A stretch of DNA of 9,552 bases from Steroidobacteraceae bacterium (GTDB lineage Bacteria; Pseudomonadota; Gammaproteobacteria; Steroidobacterales; Steroidobacteraceae). The stretch covers positions 1-9,552 of the forward strand of contig JABEVI010000300.1 in NCBI GenBank assembly GCA_013044085.1. The letters are read 5' to 3'. Positions 1-7,976 of this stretch are shown here, one piece after another. Both the position numbers and the translations under genes were made by a program. A model generated the notes under the pieces. The model made no database searches. It was not told the DNA's origin and was given only the letters and a program-made list of their open reading frames with translations. Positions within the stretch are counted from its first letter, which is position 1. Each line of letters opens with the position of its first letter.

Positions 1-2001
1 GAGAAGGCGCCGAAACCGTTGCCGGCGTGCGCGACACCGGTCGCCGAAGGCATGAAGATCTTCACGAAGTCGCCAAAGGCGGTCGCCGCGCAGCGTGCGA
101 CGATGGAATTCCTGTTGATCAACCACCCTCTCGACTGCCCGATCTGTGATCAGGGAGGGGAGTGCGAACTTCAAGACCTGGCGGTGGGCTATGGACGCGA
201 CATATCGCGCTTCGTCGAGCGCAAACGCGTCGTCAAGGATCAAAGCCTGGGGCCGCTGATCTCGACCGACATGACGCGCTGCATTCAATGCACGCGCTGC
301 GTCCGCTTCGGTCAGGAGATACAGGGTTATCCCGAACTCGGCGCCCTCGGCCGCGGCGAGGGAATGCATATAACGACCTACGTCGAGCGCAGCGTCGATC
401 ACGAACTGTCGGCGAATATCATCGACCTGTGCCCGGTCGGTGCGCTGAACAACAAGCCCTTCCGCTACCACGCACGTTCCTGGGAGATGACCCAGCACGC
501 GCTCATCTCGCCGCACGACGGCTTCGGCACGAACCTGTACGCACACTCCCTGCGCGGCAAATTGATGCGCATGGTGCCGCGGGACAACGAGGCGATCAAC
601 GAGACCTGGATCGCGGACCGTGATCGCTTCGGATTCGAGGGCATGTACTCGCAAGAGCGCGTCGAGCGGCCGTTGCTGCGCATCGACGGCACGCTGCAAC
701 CGGTCGATTGGGAAGTGGCGTTGAACGCCGCCGCCGAGGGCCTCGGCAAATTCAAGGCGGAGCGGGGGGCCGCGGCCGCGGGTTTTCTCGCGTCGCCGAT
801 GGCGACAGTCGAGGAGTTGTACCTATTCGCCCAGATCGCGCGCGCCTTCGGCAGCGATAACGTCGACCATCGCCTGAGGCAACTGGATTTTCGGGCGCAG
901 GAGCGCGAGGGTCATCATCCGGGACTTGGCATGCCGATCGCTGACGTCGAGCATCTCGAAGGCGTGCTGGTCGTCGGCTCGAATCTGAGAAACGAAATGC
1001 CGCTGCTCGCGCACCGGATCCGCAAGGCGGCTATCGGGGGCGGTGCGCGGGTCGCGTTCCTGAATCCGCAGCAGTACGAGTACCTGTTTCCGGTCGCCGC
1101 TTATGGGCTGGCGCAGGGCGATTTGGTGGGCGAATTCGCTGCGGTCGCGCAGGCCGCCGCCGCGCTCACCGGCAAGCCGCTGCCCACCGGGGCGCCGGCG
1201 GCCGCCCCCGGCGAGACGCATCGCGCGCTCGCGCAGGCGCTGCTGAACGGCGGGCGTCGCGCCTTGTTGTTGGGCACGCTTGCGCAGCGCCATCCGGCGT
1301 ACGCGCAACTGCAGACGATTGCGGCCGCGCTCGCGGATCTGGCCGGTGCGAAGCTCGGGTTCCTCGCCGAGGGCGCGAACGCGGCCGGCGCCTATCTGGC
1401 CGGCGCGGTGCCACACCGTTTGCCGGGAGGCGCCGCCAGTGCGAAGCCCGGTCTGACTGCGCGTGCGATGCTCGAGGGGGGGGTGCGCGCGTATGTGTTG
1501 CTCGGCGCGATCGATCCGAAGTGGGATTTCGCTCCGGGAGGCGATGCGCTTGCCGCCGCCGAATTCGTCGTCTCGATCACCTCGCATCTGTCGGCCGCGG
1601 TTGCGGCGGCAGCTAACGTCGTGCTTCCGGCGGGCACCTTCGCCGAGACTTCCGGCACCTTCGTGAACATCGAGGGTCGATGGCAGAGTTGGGCCGGCGC
1701 GGCGAGGCTCGTCGGCGAGAGCCGTCCGGCATGGAAGATCTTGCGGGTGCTCGGCAATCTTCTCGACCTGCCGAATTTCGACTATGCAAGTTCCGAACAG
1801 GTGCGCGACGCGCTCAAGGCTGTGTGCGGTGCGCCGGCGGCGATCGACACGGGCGGCGCCCTCGTGGGCGCACCGCTCGGCGCAAACGCGCCGGCGGCGC
1901 CCTGGATTGACATTCCGCCATATCAGAGCGATGCGCTGGTGCGCGCGTCGCCGGCACTGTCGAAAACGAAGGACGGGCGTCTCGCCCGCGTCGTGGTCTG
2001 A
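1..2001 (+). CDS. nuoG: NADH-quinone oxidoreductase subunit G (complex I 75-kDa Fe-S subunit), 5'-truncated by window edge
   Basis: Peripheral-arm subunit that relays electrons from the NuoE/F module toward NuoI. The frame is open from base 1, so the true start lies upstream; 666 residues are visible and, from the family, roughly 60 N-terminal residues with three of the four N1b [2Fe-2S] cysteines are missing. The fourth N1b cysteine is in PACATPV (bases 28-30). The His-Cys3 N5 motif HPLDCPICDQGGEC follows (His codon 124, Cys codons 136, 145, 163). The N4 cysteines are at codons 280, 289, 298 (CIQCTRC) and 430 (DLCPVGAL). The rest is the degenerate molybdopterin-oxidoreductase-like domain, Ala-rich in its second half. 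The extra N7 cysteines of the E. coli protein are absent: SPHDGFG occupies that place. The TTG at base 19 is an internal Leu codon, not a start. The TGA stop is at 1999-2001, two bases before nuoH. Identification is very secure. Confidence 0.97.
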   Translation, partial: EKAPKPLPACATPVAEGMKIFTKSPKAVAAQRATMEFLLINHPLDCPICDQGGECELQDLAVGYGRDISRFVERKRVVKDQSLGPLISTDMTRCIQCTRCVRFGQEIQGYPELGALGRGEGMHITTYVERSVDHELSANIIDLCPVGALNNKPFRYHARSWEMTQHALISPHDGFGTNLYAHSLRGKLMRMVPRDNEAINETWIADRDRFGFEGMYSQERVERPLLRIDGTLQPVDWEVALNAAAEGLGKFKAERGAAAAGFLASPMATVEELYLFAQIARAFGSDNVDHRLRQLDFRAQEREGHHPGLGMPIADVEHLEGVLVVGSNLRNEMPLLAHRIRKAAIGGGARVAFLNPQQYEYLFPVAAYGLAQGDLVGEFAAVAQAAAALTGKPLPTGAPAAAPGETHRALAQALLNGGRRALLLGTLAQRHPAYAQLQTIAAALADLAGAKLGFLAEGANAAGAYLAGAVPHRLPGGAASAKPGLTARAMLEGGVRAYVLLGAIDPKWDFAPGGDALAAAEFVVSITSHLSAAVAAAANVVLPAGTFAETSGTFVNIEGRWQSWAGAARLVGESRPAWKILRVLGNLLDLPNFDYASSEQVRDALKAVCGAPAAIDTGGALVGAPLGANAPAAPWIDIPPYQSDALVRASPALSKTKDGRLARVVV

Positions 2002-2003
2002 TC

Positions 2004-3083
2004 ATGTGGACCTGGGAACCGTTGCGTCAATGGCTCGCCGGCCTGATCACCTCCTATTGGGCGGATCCGGCGCTCACCGCCGTGCAGATCCTGATGGTGA
2101 TGATCGGGCTGATCCTCGTCATGGCCTTCTATACGCTTGCCGAGCGCAAGGTGATCGGATGGATGCAATCGCGCCGCGGCCCGAACAGGGTGAACTTGTT
2201 CTGGGTTCCGGGGCTCGGCCAGCCGTTCGCCGATGTCGTCAAATTGCTGTTCAAGGAAATCCTGATTCCGGCGGATGCCAACAAAGTGCTGTTTCGGGTC
2301 GCGCCCTTTCTTACCCTGGTGCCGGCATTGGCGATCTGGGCGGTGATTCCGTTCGCACCGCAGCGCGTGTTCGCGAACGTCGACGCGGGGCTCCTGTACA
2401 TCCTGGCGATGACCTCGCTTGGCGTCTATGGGGTGATCCTCGCCGGCTGGGCGGCGAATTCGAAATACGCGTTCCTCGGCGCGATGCGCTCGGCCGCGCA
2501 GATCGTCGCCTATGAGATCGCAATGGGTTTTGCGATGGTCGGCGTGTTGATGGCGGCCGGCAGCCTCAACATCGGCAAGATCATCGCGGCCCAGCACGGC
2601 GGCTTCCTCAGTTGGAACTGGTTCTGGCTGTTCCCGCTGCTGGTCGTCTACTACATCTCCGGCGTAGCGGAGACCAACCGCGCGCCGTTCGACGTCGCCG
2701 AGGGTGAATCGGAGATCGTCGCCGGCTTTCACGTCGACTATTCGGGCATGGCGTTCGCGCTGTTTTTCATCGCCGAATACGTGAACATGATCCTGATATC
2801 GGCCCTGACGGTGATATTCTTCTTCGGCGGCTGGCTGTCGCCGCTCGACGGTTATCTGCCGGCGTCCTCCTGGCTCGCCGCGCCGAGCTTTTTCTGGTTC
2901 GGCCTGAAGACCTTGGTGCCCATGTTCGGTTTCCTGTGGCTGCGCGCGACCTTCCCGCGCTATCGCTACGATCAAATCATGCGGCTCGGGTGGAAGGCGC
3001 TGATCCCGGTCACCCTGGTCTGGCTGTTCGTCGAGGGTGTATTGCTCTACTTTCACCTCGGTCCGTGGAAAGGTCACCCCTAA
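2004..3083 (+). CDS. nuoH: NADH-quinone oxidoreductase subunit H (membrane, quinone-site subunit)
   Basis: The 359-residue integral membrane subunit (ND1 family) forms the quinone chamber where the peripheral arm joins the membrane arm. About eight hydrophobic segments are visible, the first near residues 24-45. Family signatures are AERKVIGWMQ with RRGPNRV (residues about 46-63), QPFADVVKLLFKE (about 73-85), and the acidic loop ETNRAPFDVAEGESEIVAG beginning at Glu223, followed by FHVDYSG. The acidic loop carries the conserved carboxylates linked to quinone binding and coupling. The segment between GPNRV and QPFAD (NLFWVPGLG) looks about three residues longer than in E. coli NuoH. The ATG lies two bases after the nuoG stop with no strong Shine-Dalgarno sequence, so coupled translation is likely. 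The stop is TAA at 3081-3083. Length is in the upper normal range for the family. Confidence 0.97.
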   Translation: MWTWEPLRQWLAGLITSYWADPALTAVQILMVMIGLILVMAFYTLAERKVIGWMQSRRGPNRVNLFWVPGLGQPFADVVKLLFKEILIPADANKVLFRVAPFLTLVPALAIWAVIPFAPQRVFANVDAGLLYILAMTSLGVYGVILAGWAANSKYAFLGAMRSAAQIVAYEIAMGFAMVGVLMAAGSLNIGKIIAAQHGGFLSWNWFWLFPLLVVYYISGVAETNRAPFDVAEGESEIVAGFHVDYSGMAFALFFIAEYVNMILISALTVIFFFGGWLSPLDGYLPASSWLAAPSFFWFGLKTLVPMFGFLWLRATFPRYRYDQIMRLGWKALIPVTLVWLFVEGVLLYFHLGPWKGHP

Positions 3084-3084
3084 G

Positions 3085-3573
3085 ATGCAAGGCATTCGCA
3101 GCTTCATCAAGACGTTCCTGCTCTGGGAACTGCTACAGGGCTTGTGGGTGACCATGAAGAACCTGTTCAGGCCGAAGAGCACCATCAATTACCCGGAGGA
3201 GAAGACTCCGCAGAGTCCGCGCTTCCGCGGCCTGCATGCGTTGCGTCGGTATCCGAACGGCGAGGAGCGCTGCATCGCCTGCAAGCTTTGTGAAGCGGTG
3301 TGTCCGGCGCTCGCCATCACGATCGAGTCGGGGGTCGCAGAGGACGGCACGCGCCGCACGACGCGCTACGATATCGACCTGTTCAAGTGCATCTACTGCG
3401 GTTTCTGCGAGGAGGCCTGCCCGGTCGACGCGATCGTGGAAACCCGCGTTCTCGAATATCACATGGAGCACCGCGGCGAGAACATCATGTCCAAGGACAA
3501 GCTGCTCGCGGTCGGCGAGCGTTTCGAATCCGTCATCGCGGCCGACCGGACCGCCGACGCGCGGTATCGCTGA
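3085..3573 (+). CDS. nuoI: NADH-quinone oxidoreductase subunit I (8Fe ferredoxin-like subunit)
   Basis: This peripheral subunit carries clusters N6a and N6b and passes electrons from NuoG to N2 in NuoB. With the ATG at 3085 the protein has 162 residues, the usual length for the proteobacterial family. An ATG at 3037 in the same frame would add 16 residues and overlap nuoH by 47 bases, so it is rejected. The first motif is CIACKLCEAVCP with Cys63, 66, 69 and 73. The second is CIYCGFCEEACP with Cys102, 105, 108 and 112. The conserved stretch PEEKTPQSPRFRGLHALRRY precedes the first motif, and the N-terminus has the amphipathic helical segment that lies against the membrane. A purine-rich GGAAAGG at 3067-3073, inside the nuoH end, may serve as a somewhat distant ribosome binding site. 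The start is one base after the nuoH stop; the stop overlaps the nuoJ start (TGATG). Confidence 0.97.
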   Translation: MQGIRSFIKTFLLWELLQGLWVTMKNLFRPKSTINYPEEKTPQSPRFRGLHALRRYPNGEERCIACKLCEAVCPALAITIESGVAEDGTRRTTRYDIDLFKCIYCGFCEEACPVDAIVETRVLEYHMEHRGENIMSKDKLLAVGERFESVIAADRTADARYR

Positions 3574-4175
3574 TGTTCGCGACGATCCTCTTCTTCGCCT
3601 TTTCTACGGTGCTGCTCCTCGCCGCACTCGGGGTGATCCTCGCCCGCAACCCGGTGCACTCGGTGTTGCTGCTGGTGCTGTGTTTCTTCAACAGCGCCGT
3701 GATCTGGCTGCTCCTCGACGCCGAATTCCTCGGAATCGTGCTGGTGCTGGTCTACGTCGGCGCGGTGATGGTGCTGTTCCTGTTCGTGGTCATGATGCTC
3801 GACATCAATATCGAGGAACTGCGCAAGGGGCTTGCCGGCTACTGGCCGGTCGCCGTCGCGGTTGCCGGTTTCGTCGCCTTCGCGATCGTGAACATCGTCA
3901 TCGTCAGACACCTCGGCGGAGCTGCCCTGCGGATGGCGCCGCCGTTGCCGGCCGGCTATTCGAATACGCATGATCTCGGTGTTGCGCTGTTCACTCGCTA
4001 CGCCTATCCGGCGGAACTCGCCGCGGTAATTCTGCTCGTGGCGAGCGTCGCGGCGATCGTGCTTACCTTGCGGCACCGCCCGGGCGCCAAACCGCAGAAC
4101 GTCTCGCAGCAGGTGCGCGTGCGGGCGGCGGACCGGGTTCGGCTCGTGAAAATGCCTTCGGAGAAGCGCCAGTGA
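3573..4175 (+). CDS. nuoJ: NADH-quinone oxidoreductase subunit J (membrane subunit, ND6 family)
   Basis: A 200-residue membrane-arm subunit between NuoH and NuoK/N. Five hydrophobic segments are visible, near residues 2-23, 28-48, 53-76, 89-110 and 145-167. The hallmark of the family is the third one, YVGAVMVLFLFVVMMLDI starting at Tyr61; in solved complex I structures this helix holds the pi-bulge implicated in coupling. The conserved RNPVHSVLLLVL stretch leads into helix 2. After the last helix there is a basic tail of about 30 residues (KPQNVSQQVRVRAADRVRLV region), as found in many beta- and gammaproteobacterial NuoJ proteins. The ATG shares its A with the final base of the nuoI TGA, and no clear Shine-Dalgarno sequence is seen, suggesting re-initiation. 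The stop overlaps the nuoK GTG by four bases. Confidence 0.96.
   Translation: MFATILFFAFSTVLLLAALGVILARNPVHSVLLLVLCFFNSAVIWLLLDAEFLGIVLVLVYVGAVMVLFLFVVMMLDINIEELRKGLAGYWPVAVAVAGFVAFAIVNIVIVRHLGGAALRMAPPLPAGYSNTHDLGVALFTRYAYPAELAAVILLVASVAAIVLTLRHRPGAKPQNVSQQVRVRAADRVRLVKMPSEKRQ
4160..4163 (+). promoter_or_regulatory. Ribosome binding site of nuoK
   Basis: GGAG at 4160-4163, within CGGAGAAG, lies eight bases before the GTG at 4172. It lies inside the 3' end of nuoJ. It supports the GTG as the true nuoK start, together with the four-base GTGA overlap. Confidence 0.6.
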
Positions 4176-4477
4176 TCACCTTGACCGACGTGCTGACGCT
4201 CGGCGGCATGCTCTTCGCCATCGCCGTGGCCGGCGTATTCCTGAACCGCAAAAACATCATCGTGCTGCTGATGTGCATCGAGCTGATGTTGCTCGCCGTG
4301 AACTTCAATTTCGTGGCGTTTTCGCGGTTCCTGGGCGACATCAACGGCCAGATTTTCGTGTTTTTCATACTGACCGTCGCCGCGGCCGAGGCGGCGATCG
4401 GACTGGCGATCCTCGTGGTGCTGTTTCGTGAGCGGAGCAGCATCAACGTCGAGGACTTGGACACTTTGCAGGGCTGA
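4172..4477 (+). CDS. nuoK: NADH-quinone oxidoreductase subunit K (membrane subunit, ND4L family)
   Basis: A 101-residue membrane subunit with three transmembrane helices (about residues 7-24, 28-50, 60-85). It has the two buried glutamates of the central proton pathway: Glu37 in LLMCIELML and Glu73 in TVAAAEAAIGLAI, matching Glu36 and Glu72 of the E. coli protein. The NFNFVAF motif and the C-terminal INVEDLDTLQG tail are typical of the family. It starts with GTG, which overlaps the nuoJ stop as GTGA; an upstream GGAG supports this choice, and the length equals the family norm. Seventeen bases separate its stop from nuoL. It works as part of the NuoJ-K-N core that links the quinone site to the antiporter-like subunits. 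Confidence 0.97.
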   Translation: MITLTDVLTLGGMLFAIAVAGVFLNRKNIIVLLMCIELMLLAVNFNFVAFSRFLGDINGQIFVFFILTVAAAEAAIGLAILVVLFRERSSINVEDLDTLQG

Positions 4478-4494
4478 GGGGCGAGATCAAAAGC

Positions 4495-6450
4495 ATGGAG
4501 TCCATCTACCTCACCATCGTGCTGGCGCCGCTCGTCGCCGCGGTTGCCGCCGGGCTTGGCGGGCGCTTGATCGGTCGCGCAGGCGCACACAGCGTGACGA
4601 TCCTCGGGGTCGCGATATCCTTCGGGCTGTCGCTGCTCGTGCTCAAGCGGATGCTTCTCGACGGCATGGGCTCGTTCGACGGCACGGTCTACACCTGGCT
4701 GGTGAGCGACGGCGTGTCGATGCGGATTGGCTTCCTGGTCGATCATTTGACCGTGCTGATGATGGTCGTTGTCACCTTCGTGTCGTTGATGGTCCACATC
4801 TACACCGTCGGCTATATGCACGAGGATCCGGGATATCAGCGCTTCTTCAGCTACATCTCGCTGTTCACCTTCTCGATGCTGATGCTCGTGATGGCCAACA
4901 ACTTCATGCAGCTGTTCTTCGGCTGGGAAGCGGTCGGCGTGGTTTCCTACCTGCTGATCGGCTTCTGGTACACGCGTCCGACGGCGATCGCGGCGAACCT
5001 GAAGGCGTTTCTCGTCAACCGGGTGGGCGACTTCGGATTCCTGCTCGGCATCGCTGCGGTTCTCTATTACACCGGGTCGCTGCATTACGCCACGGTGTTC
5101 GCGCGTGCAGGCCAGATCGCCGCGGGGCATGTTGCCATCACTTCGACGATCAGCTGGTCGGCGATCAGCTTCACCTGCATCTGCCTGTTCATCGGTGCGA
5201 TGGGCAAGTCCGCGCAGGTGCCGCTGCACGTCTGGCTGCCGGATTCGATGGAGGGTCCGACGCCGATATCCGCGCTGATCCACGCGGCCACGATGGTCAC
5301 GGCTGGCATTTTCATGGTCGCCCGGATGTCGCCCCTGTTCGAACTGTCGCAGACGGCGTTGTCGACGGTGCTGGTGATCGGCGCGACCACCGCGTTCTTC
5401 ATGGGATTGCTCGGCGTGGTCGCCAACGACATCAAGCGGGTGATTGCGTATTCGACGCTTTCACAGCTCGGCTACATGACCGTCGCGCTCGGTGCCTCGG
5501 CGTATGCCTCCGGCATATTCCACCTCATGACGCACGCATTCTTCAAGGCGTTGCTGTTCCTCGCCGCCGGTTCGGTGATCATCGCGATGCATCACGAACA
5601 GGATATGCGGCGCATGGGCGGACTCAGAAAGTACATGCCGATCACGTACTGGACCTGCCTGGTCGGTGCGCTCGCCTTGATCGGTTTCCCGGGGACAGCG
5701 GGCTTCTTCTCCAAGGACGCGCTGATCGAGGCGGTCCGGGGTTCGCACATCCCGGGGGCCGGTTATGCCTATGTCTGCGTACTTTTGGGGGTCTTCATCA
5801 CGGCGCTGTACACCTTTCGCATGTTCTTCATGACGTTTCACGGCAAGGAACGCATGGACGAACACACCCGGGAACATTTGCACGAGAGTCCGTGGGTCGT
5901 GACGCTGCCGCTCGTGATGCTGGCGATCCCCTCGGCGCTCATCGGCTGGTTTACGATCAAGCCGCTGCTGTTCGGCAACTTTTTCGCCGGCGCGATTGTG
6001 GTGTTGCCCGCGCATGATGTGTTGGCGCCGATGGCGGCGGATTTTCATGGGCCGGGAGCCTTTGTGCTGAGCGCTCTCACGGCGTTGCCCGTTTGGCTGG
6101 CAGCGGCGGGCGTCTTCTGCGCTTGGCTGTTCTTCTTGAAGAAGCCCGAACTCGCCGACGCCGCGCAGCGGCGGTTCCACTGGCTGTACCGGGTGCTGGT
6201 CGATAAATTCGGCTTCGACTGGTTCAATGAGAACGTGCTCGTCGCGGGCGCGCGGCGTCTCGGCGGCGGCTTGTGGCGATATGGCGATCAGGACCTCATC
6301 GACGGGGCCATGGTCAACGGCAGCGCGCAGGCCGTCGGTTGGTTCTCCTCGGTGATGCGCTATGCGCAATCGGGTTATCTGTATCACTACGCATTCGCGA
6401 TGATCCTGGGACTCGCGTCGTTGCTCATGTGGATCATATGGCGGACATGA
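4495..6450 (+). CDS. nuoL: NADH-quinone oxidoreductase subunit L (distal antiporter-like proton pump subunit)
   Basis: The 651-residue distal membrane subunit (ND5 family, Mrp antiporter-like), somewhat longer than the E. coli protein of about 613 residues. The proton-antiporter core is intact: GWEAVGVVSYLLIGFW holds the helix-5 glutamate (Glu145), GAMGKSAQVPLHVWLPD holds the helix-7 lysine (Lys238), and GPTPISALIHAATMVTAG, NDIKRVIAYSTLSQLGYM and HLMTHAFFKALLFL follow. The C-terminal part (from about residue 550) contains the long amphipathic lateral helix that runs along the membrane arm, with FGFDWFNENVL, and a last hydrophobic helix near residues 630-648. The ATG at 4495 is preceded by GAGGGG (4476-4481) and GAG (4483-4485) as possible ribosome binding sites. 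The stop TGA overlaps a nuoM ATG in an ATGA junction. No sign of disruption. Confidence 0.97.
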   Translation: MESIYLTIVLAPLVAAVAAGLGGRLIGRAGAHSVTILGVAISFGLSLLVLKRMLLDGMGSFDGTVYTWLVSDGVSMRIGFLVDHLTVLMMVVVTFVSLMVHIYTVGYMHEDPGYQRFFSYISLFTFSMLMLVMANNFMQLFFGWEAVGVVSYLLIGFWYTRPTAIAANLKAFLVNRVGDFGFLLGIAAVLYYTGSLHYATVFARAGQIAAGHVAITSTISWSAISFTCICLFIGAMGKSAQVPLHVWLPDSMEGPTPISALIHAATMVTAGIFMVARMSPLFELSQTALSTVLVIGATTAFFMGLLGVVANDIKRVIAYSTLSQLGYMTVALGASAYASGIFHLMTHAFFKALLFLAAGSVIIAMHHEQDMRRMGGLRKYMPITYWTCLVGALALIGFPGTAGFFSKDALIEAVRGSHIPGAGYAYVCVLLGVFITALYTFRMFFMTFHGKERMDEHTREHLHESPWVVTLPLVMLAIPSALIGWFTIKPLLFGNFFAGAIVVLPAHDVLAPMAADFHGPGAFVLSALTALPVWLAAAGVFCAWLFFLKKPELADAAQRRFHWLYRVLVDKFGFDWFNENVLVAGARRLGGGLWRYGDQDLIDGAMVNGSAQAVGWFSSVMRYAQSGYLYHYAFAMILGLASLLMWIIWRT

Positions 6451-7967
6451 TGTTTTCCGGACACCTTCTTTCCATCCTGATCTGGTTGCCGATCATCGGC
6501 GGTTTCGCCGTGCTCGCTCTCGGCAACGCGAACCCGTCGGCCGCACGATGGGCTTCCCTCACGATATCGGTGGCGGCGCTGATTCTGAGCGTGCCCCTGT
6601 ATACCCGTTTCGACACCCACACCGCGGCGATGCAGTTCGTTGAGCACGCCTCTTGGGTGCCGAGTATCAACGCCCGTTTCGCGCTCGGCATCGACGGTAT
6701 TGCGATGCCGCTCATACTGTTGACGACCTTCACGACCGTGCTGGTGGTGATCGCCGGTTGGGGAAGCGTCGAAAAGAGGGTTGCGCAGTATTTCGGGGCA
6801 TTCCTGATACTCGAAGGAGCGATGATCGGCGTGTTCTGCGCGCTGGATGCGTTGCTGTTCTACGTATTTTGGGAAGTGATGTTGATCCCGATGTTCCTCA
6901 TCATCGGAGTCTGGGGCGGGGCGCGACGGGTATACGCGTCGATCAAGTTCTTCCTGTACACATTCATCGGCTCTCTTCTGATGCTGGTCGCGCTCCTTTA
7001 CCTGCACTTGAAGTCCGGCAGCTACGCACTTGCCGTGTTTCAGCAGATGCCGTTGAGCCTGACCGCTCAAACCCTGATCTTCCTGGCTTTCTTCGCCGCG
7101 TTTGCCGTGAAAGTGCCGATGTGGCCAGTACACACCTGGTTGCCCGATGCGCACGTCGAGGCTCCCACCGGCGGTTCCGTGGTGCTGGCGGCGATCATGT
7201 TGAAGATGGGCGGCTACGGCTTTCTGCGCCTGTCGCTGCCGATCACGCCGGATGCGAGCCGCGAGATGACCGGGCTCATGATTGCCTTGTCGCTCATCGC
7301 GGTCGTGTACATAGGTTTCGTCGCGCTTGCGCAGACGGACATGAAGAAGTTGATTGCGTACTCCTCGATCGCTCATATGGGTTTCGTGACCCTCGGGGCG
7401 TTCGTCGGCTTCAGCATCATCGAGCACACCGGGTTGACGACCGGAGTCGAGATGGCGCTTGACGGTTCCGTCGTGCAGATGATCTCTCACGGGCTCATAT
7501 CCGGCGCGCTGTTCCTGTGCGTCGGCGTCATGTACGACCGTGTACACAGCCGCGAGATCAGCGCCTATGGAGGCGTCGTCAACACGATGCCGATATTTGC
7601 CTCGTTCATGGTGTTGTTCGCACTCGCCAACTCGGGCGTTCCGGGCACATCCGGTTTCGTTGGCGAGTTCCTGGTGATTCTCTCCGCGTTCAAGGCGAAC
7701 GTCTGGTACGCGACGCTCGCGGCCGTGACCCTGGTGCTCGGCGCTGCGTATACGCTCTGGCTCATCAAACGGGTCATTTTCGGGCCGGTCGCCAACGCCA
7801 AGGTTGGGGCGCTCAAGGACCTCAACGGACGGGAATTCCTCGTTCTTGGACTGCTCGCCGTCGCGGTGTTGTTGGTCGGCGTATGGCCGGCACCGTTGCT
7901 CGATGTGATTCGGGCCTCGACGCAGCACCTAACCCAGCAATTGCTGGTCTCGAAGATCGCGCCCTAG
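6447..7967 (+). CDS. nuoM: NADH-quinone oxidoreductase subunit M (middle antiporter-like proton pump subunit)
   Basis: About 506 residues, the middle antiporter-like subunit (ND4 family). Conserved elements are FYVFWEVMLIPMFLIIGVWGG with the helix-5 glutamate (Glu143), KVPMWPVHTWLPDAHVEAPT with the helix-7 lysine (Lys222), GGSVVLAAIMLKMGGYG, and TDMKKLIAYSSIAHMGFV. Three in-frame ATG codons are candidates (6438, 6447, 6450), giving N-termini MADMMFSG, MMFSG or MFSG. I chose 6447 because it makes a four-base ATGA overlap with the nuoL stop and keeps the short N-terminus typical before the first helix (LLSILIWLPIIGG). GGCGGA at 6440-6445 would suit 6450 and a GGA at 6431-6433 would suit 6438, so the start is uncertain by up to four codons. 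The much longer open frame extending upstream lies inside nuoL and is not part of the gene. The stop is TAG at 7965-7967. Confidence 0.95.
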   Translation: MMFSGHLLSILIWLPIIGGFAVLALGNANPSAARWASLTISVAALILSVPLYTRFDTHTAAMQFVEHASWVPSINARFALGIDGIAMPLILLTTFTTVLVVIAGWGSVEKRVAQYFGAFLILEGAMIGVFCALDALLFYVFWEVMLIPMFLIIGVWGGARRVYASIKFFLYTFIGSLLMLVALLYLHLKSGSYALAVFQQMPLSLTAQTLIFLAFFAAFAVKVPMWPVHTWLPDAHVEAPTGGSVVLAAIMLKMGGYGFLRLSLPITPDASREMTGLMIALSLIAVVYIGFVALAQTDMKKLIAYSSIAHMGFVTLGAFVGFSIIEHTGLTTGVEMALDGSVVQMISHGLISGALFLCVGVMYDRVHSREISAYGGVVNTMPIFASFMVLFALANSGVPGTSGFVGEFLVILSAFKANVWYATLAAVTLVLGAAYTLWLIKRVIFGPVANAKVGALKDLNGREFLVLGLLAVAVLLVGVWPAPLLDVIRASTQHLTQQLLVSKIAP

Positions 7968-7970
7968 GGA
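7966..7970 (+). promoter_or_regulatory. Ribosome binding site of nuoN, overlapping the nuoM stop
   Basis: AGGGA at 7966-7970 shares bases with the nuoM TAG stop and lies six bases before the nuoN ATG at 7977. The arrangement fixes the nuoN start and suggests that ribosomes terminating on nuoM help initiate nuoN. Confidence 0.65.
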
Positions 7971-7976
7971 TCACGC

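Noticed and set aside
3037..3084. Earlier ATG for nuoI inside nuoH
   Set aside because: It would add 16 residues not typical of NuoI; the ATG at 3085 gives the standard 162-residue protein directly after the nuoH stop.
1923..3188. 421-codon open frame on the minus strand opposite nuoH
   Set aside because: It mirrors nuoH and its flanks. The product is rich in His, Arg, Asp and Gln without any recognisable domain, as expected when hydrophobic GC-rich coding DNA is read backwards.
4063..5283. 406-codon open frame on the minus strand opposite nuoK and nuoL
   Set aside because: Low-complexity charged product covering two well-supported genes on the other strand; an antisense by-product of codon bias.
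4428..6017. 529-codon plus-strand open frame in another frame of nuoL
   Set aside because: The product is Arg/His/Gly-rich and motif-free, while the nuoL frame carries the complete antiporter-like core.
6273..6446. Upstream extension of the nuoM frame into nuoL
   Set aside because: The added residues are an out-of-frame reading of the nuoL C-terminus and have no counterpart in the NuoM family; starts at 6438-6450 fit the usual N-terminus.
6387..7928. 513-codon open frame on the minus strand opposite nuoM
   Set aside because: It spans nearly all of nuoM, is rich in His, Arg, Glu and Gln, and has no domain-like pattern. The plus-strand NuoM shows all family motifs.
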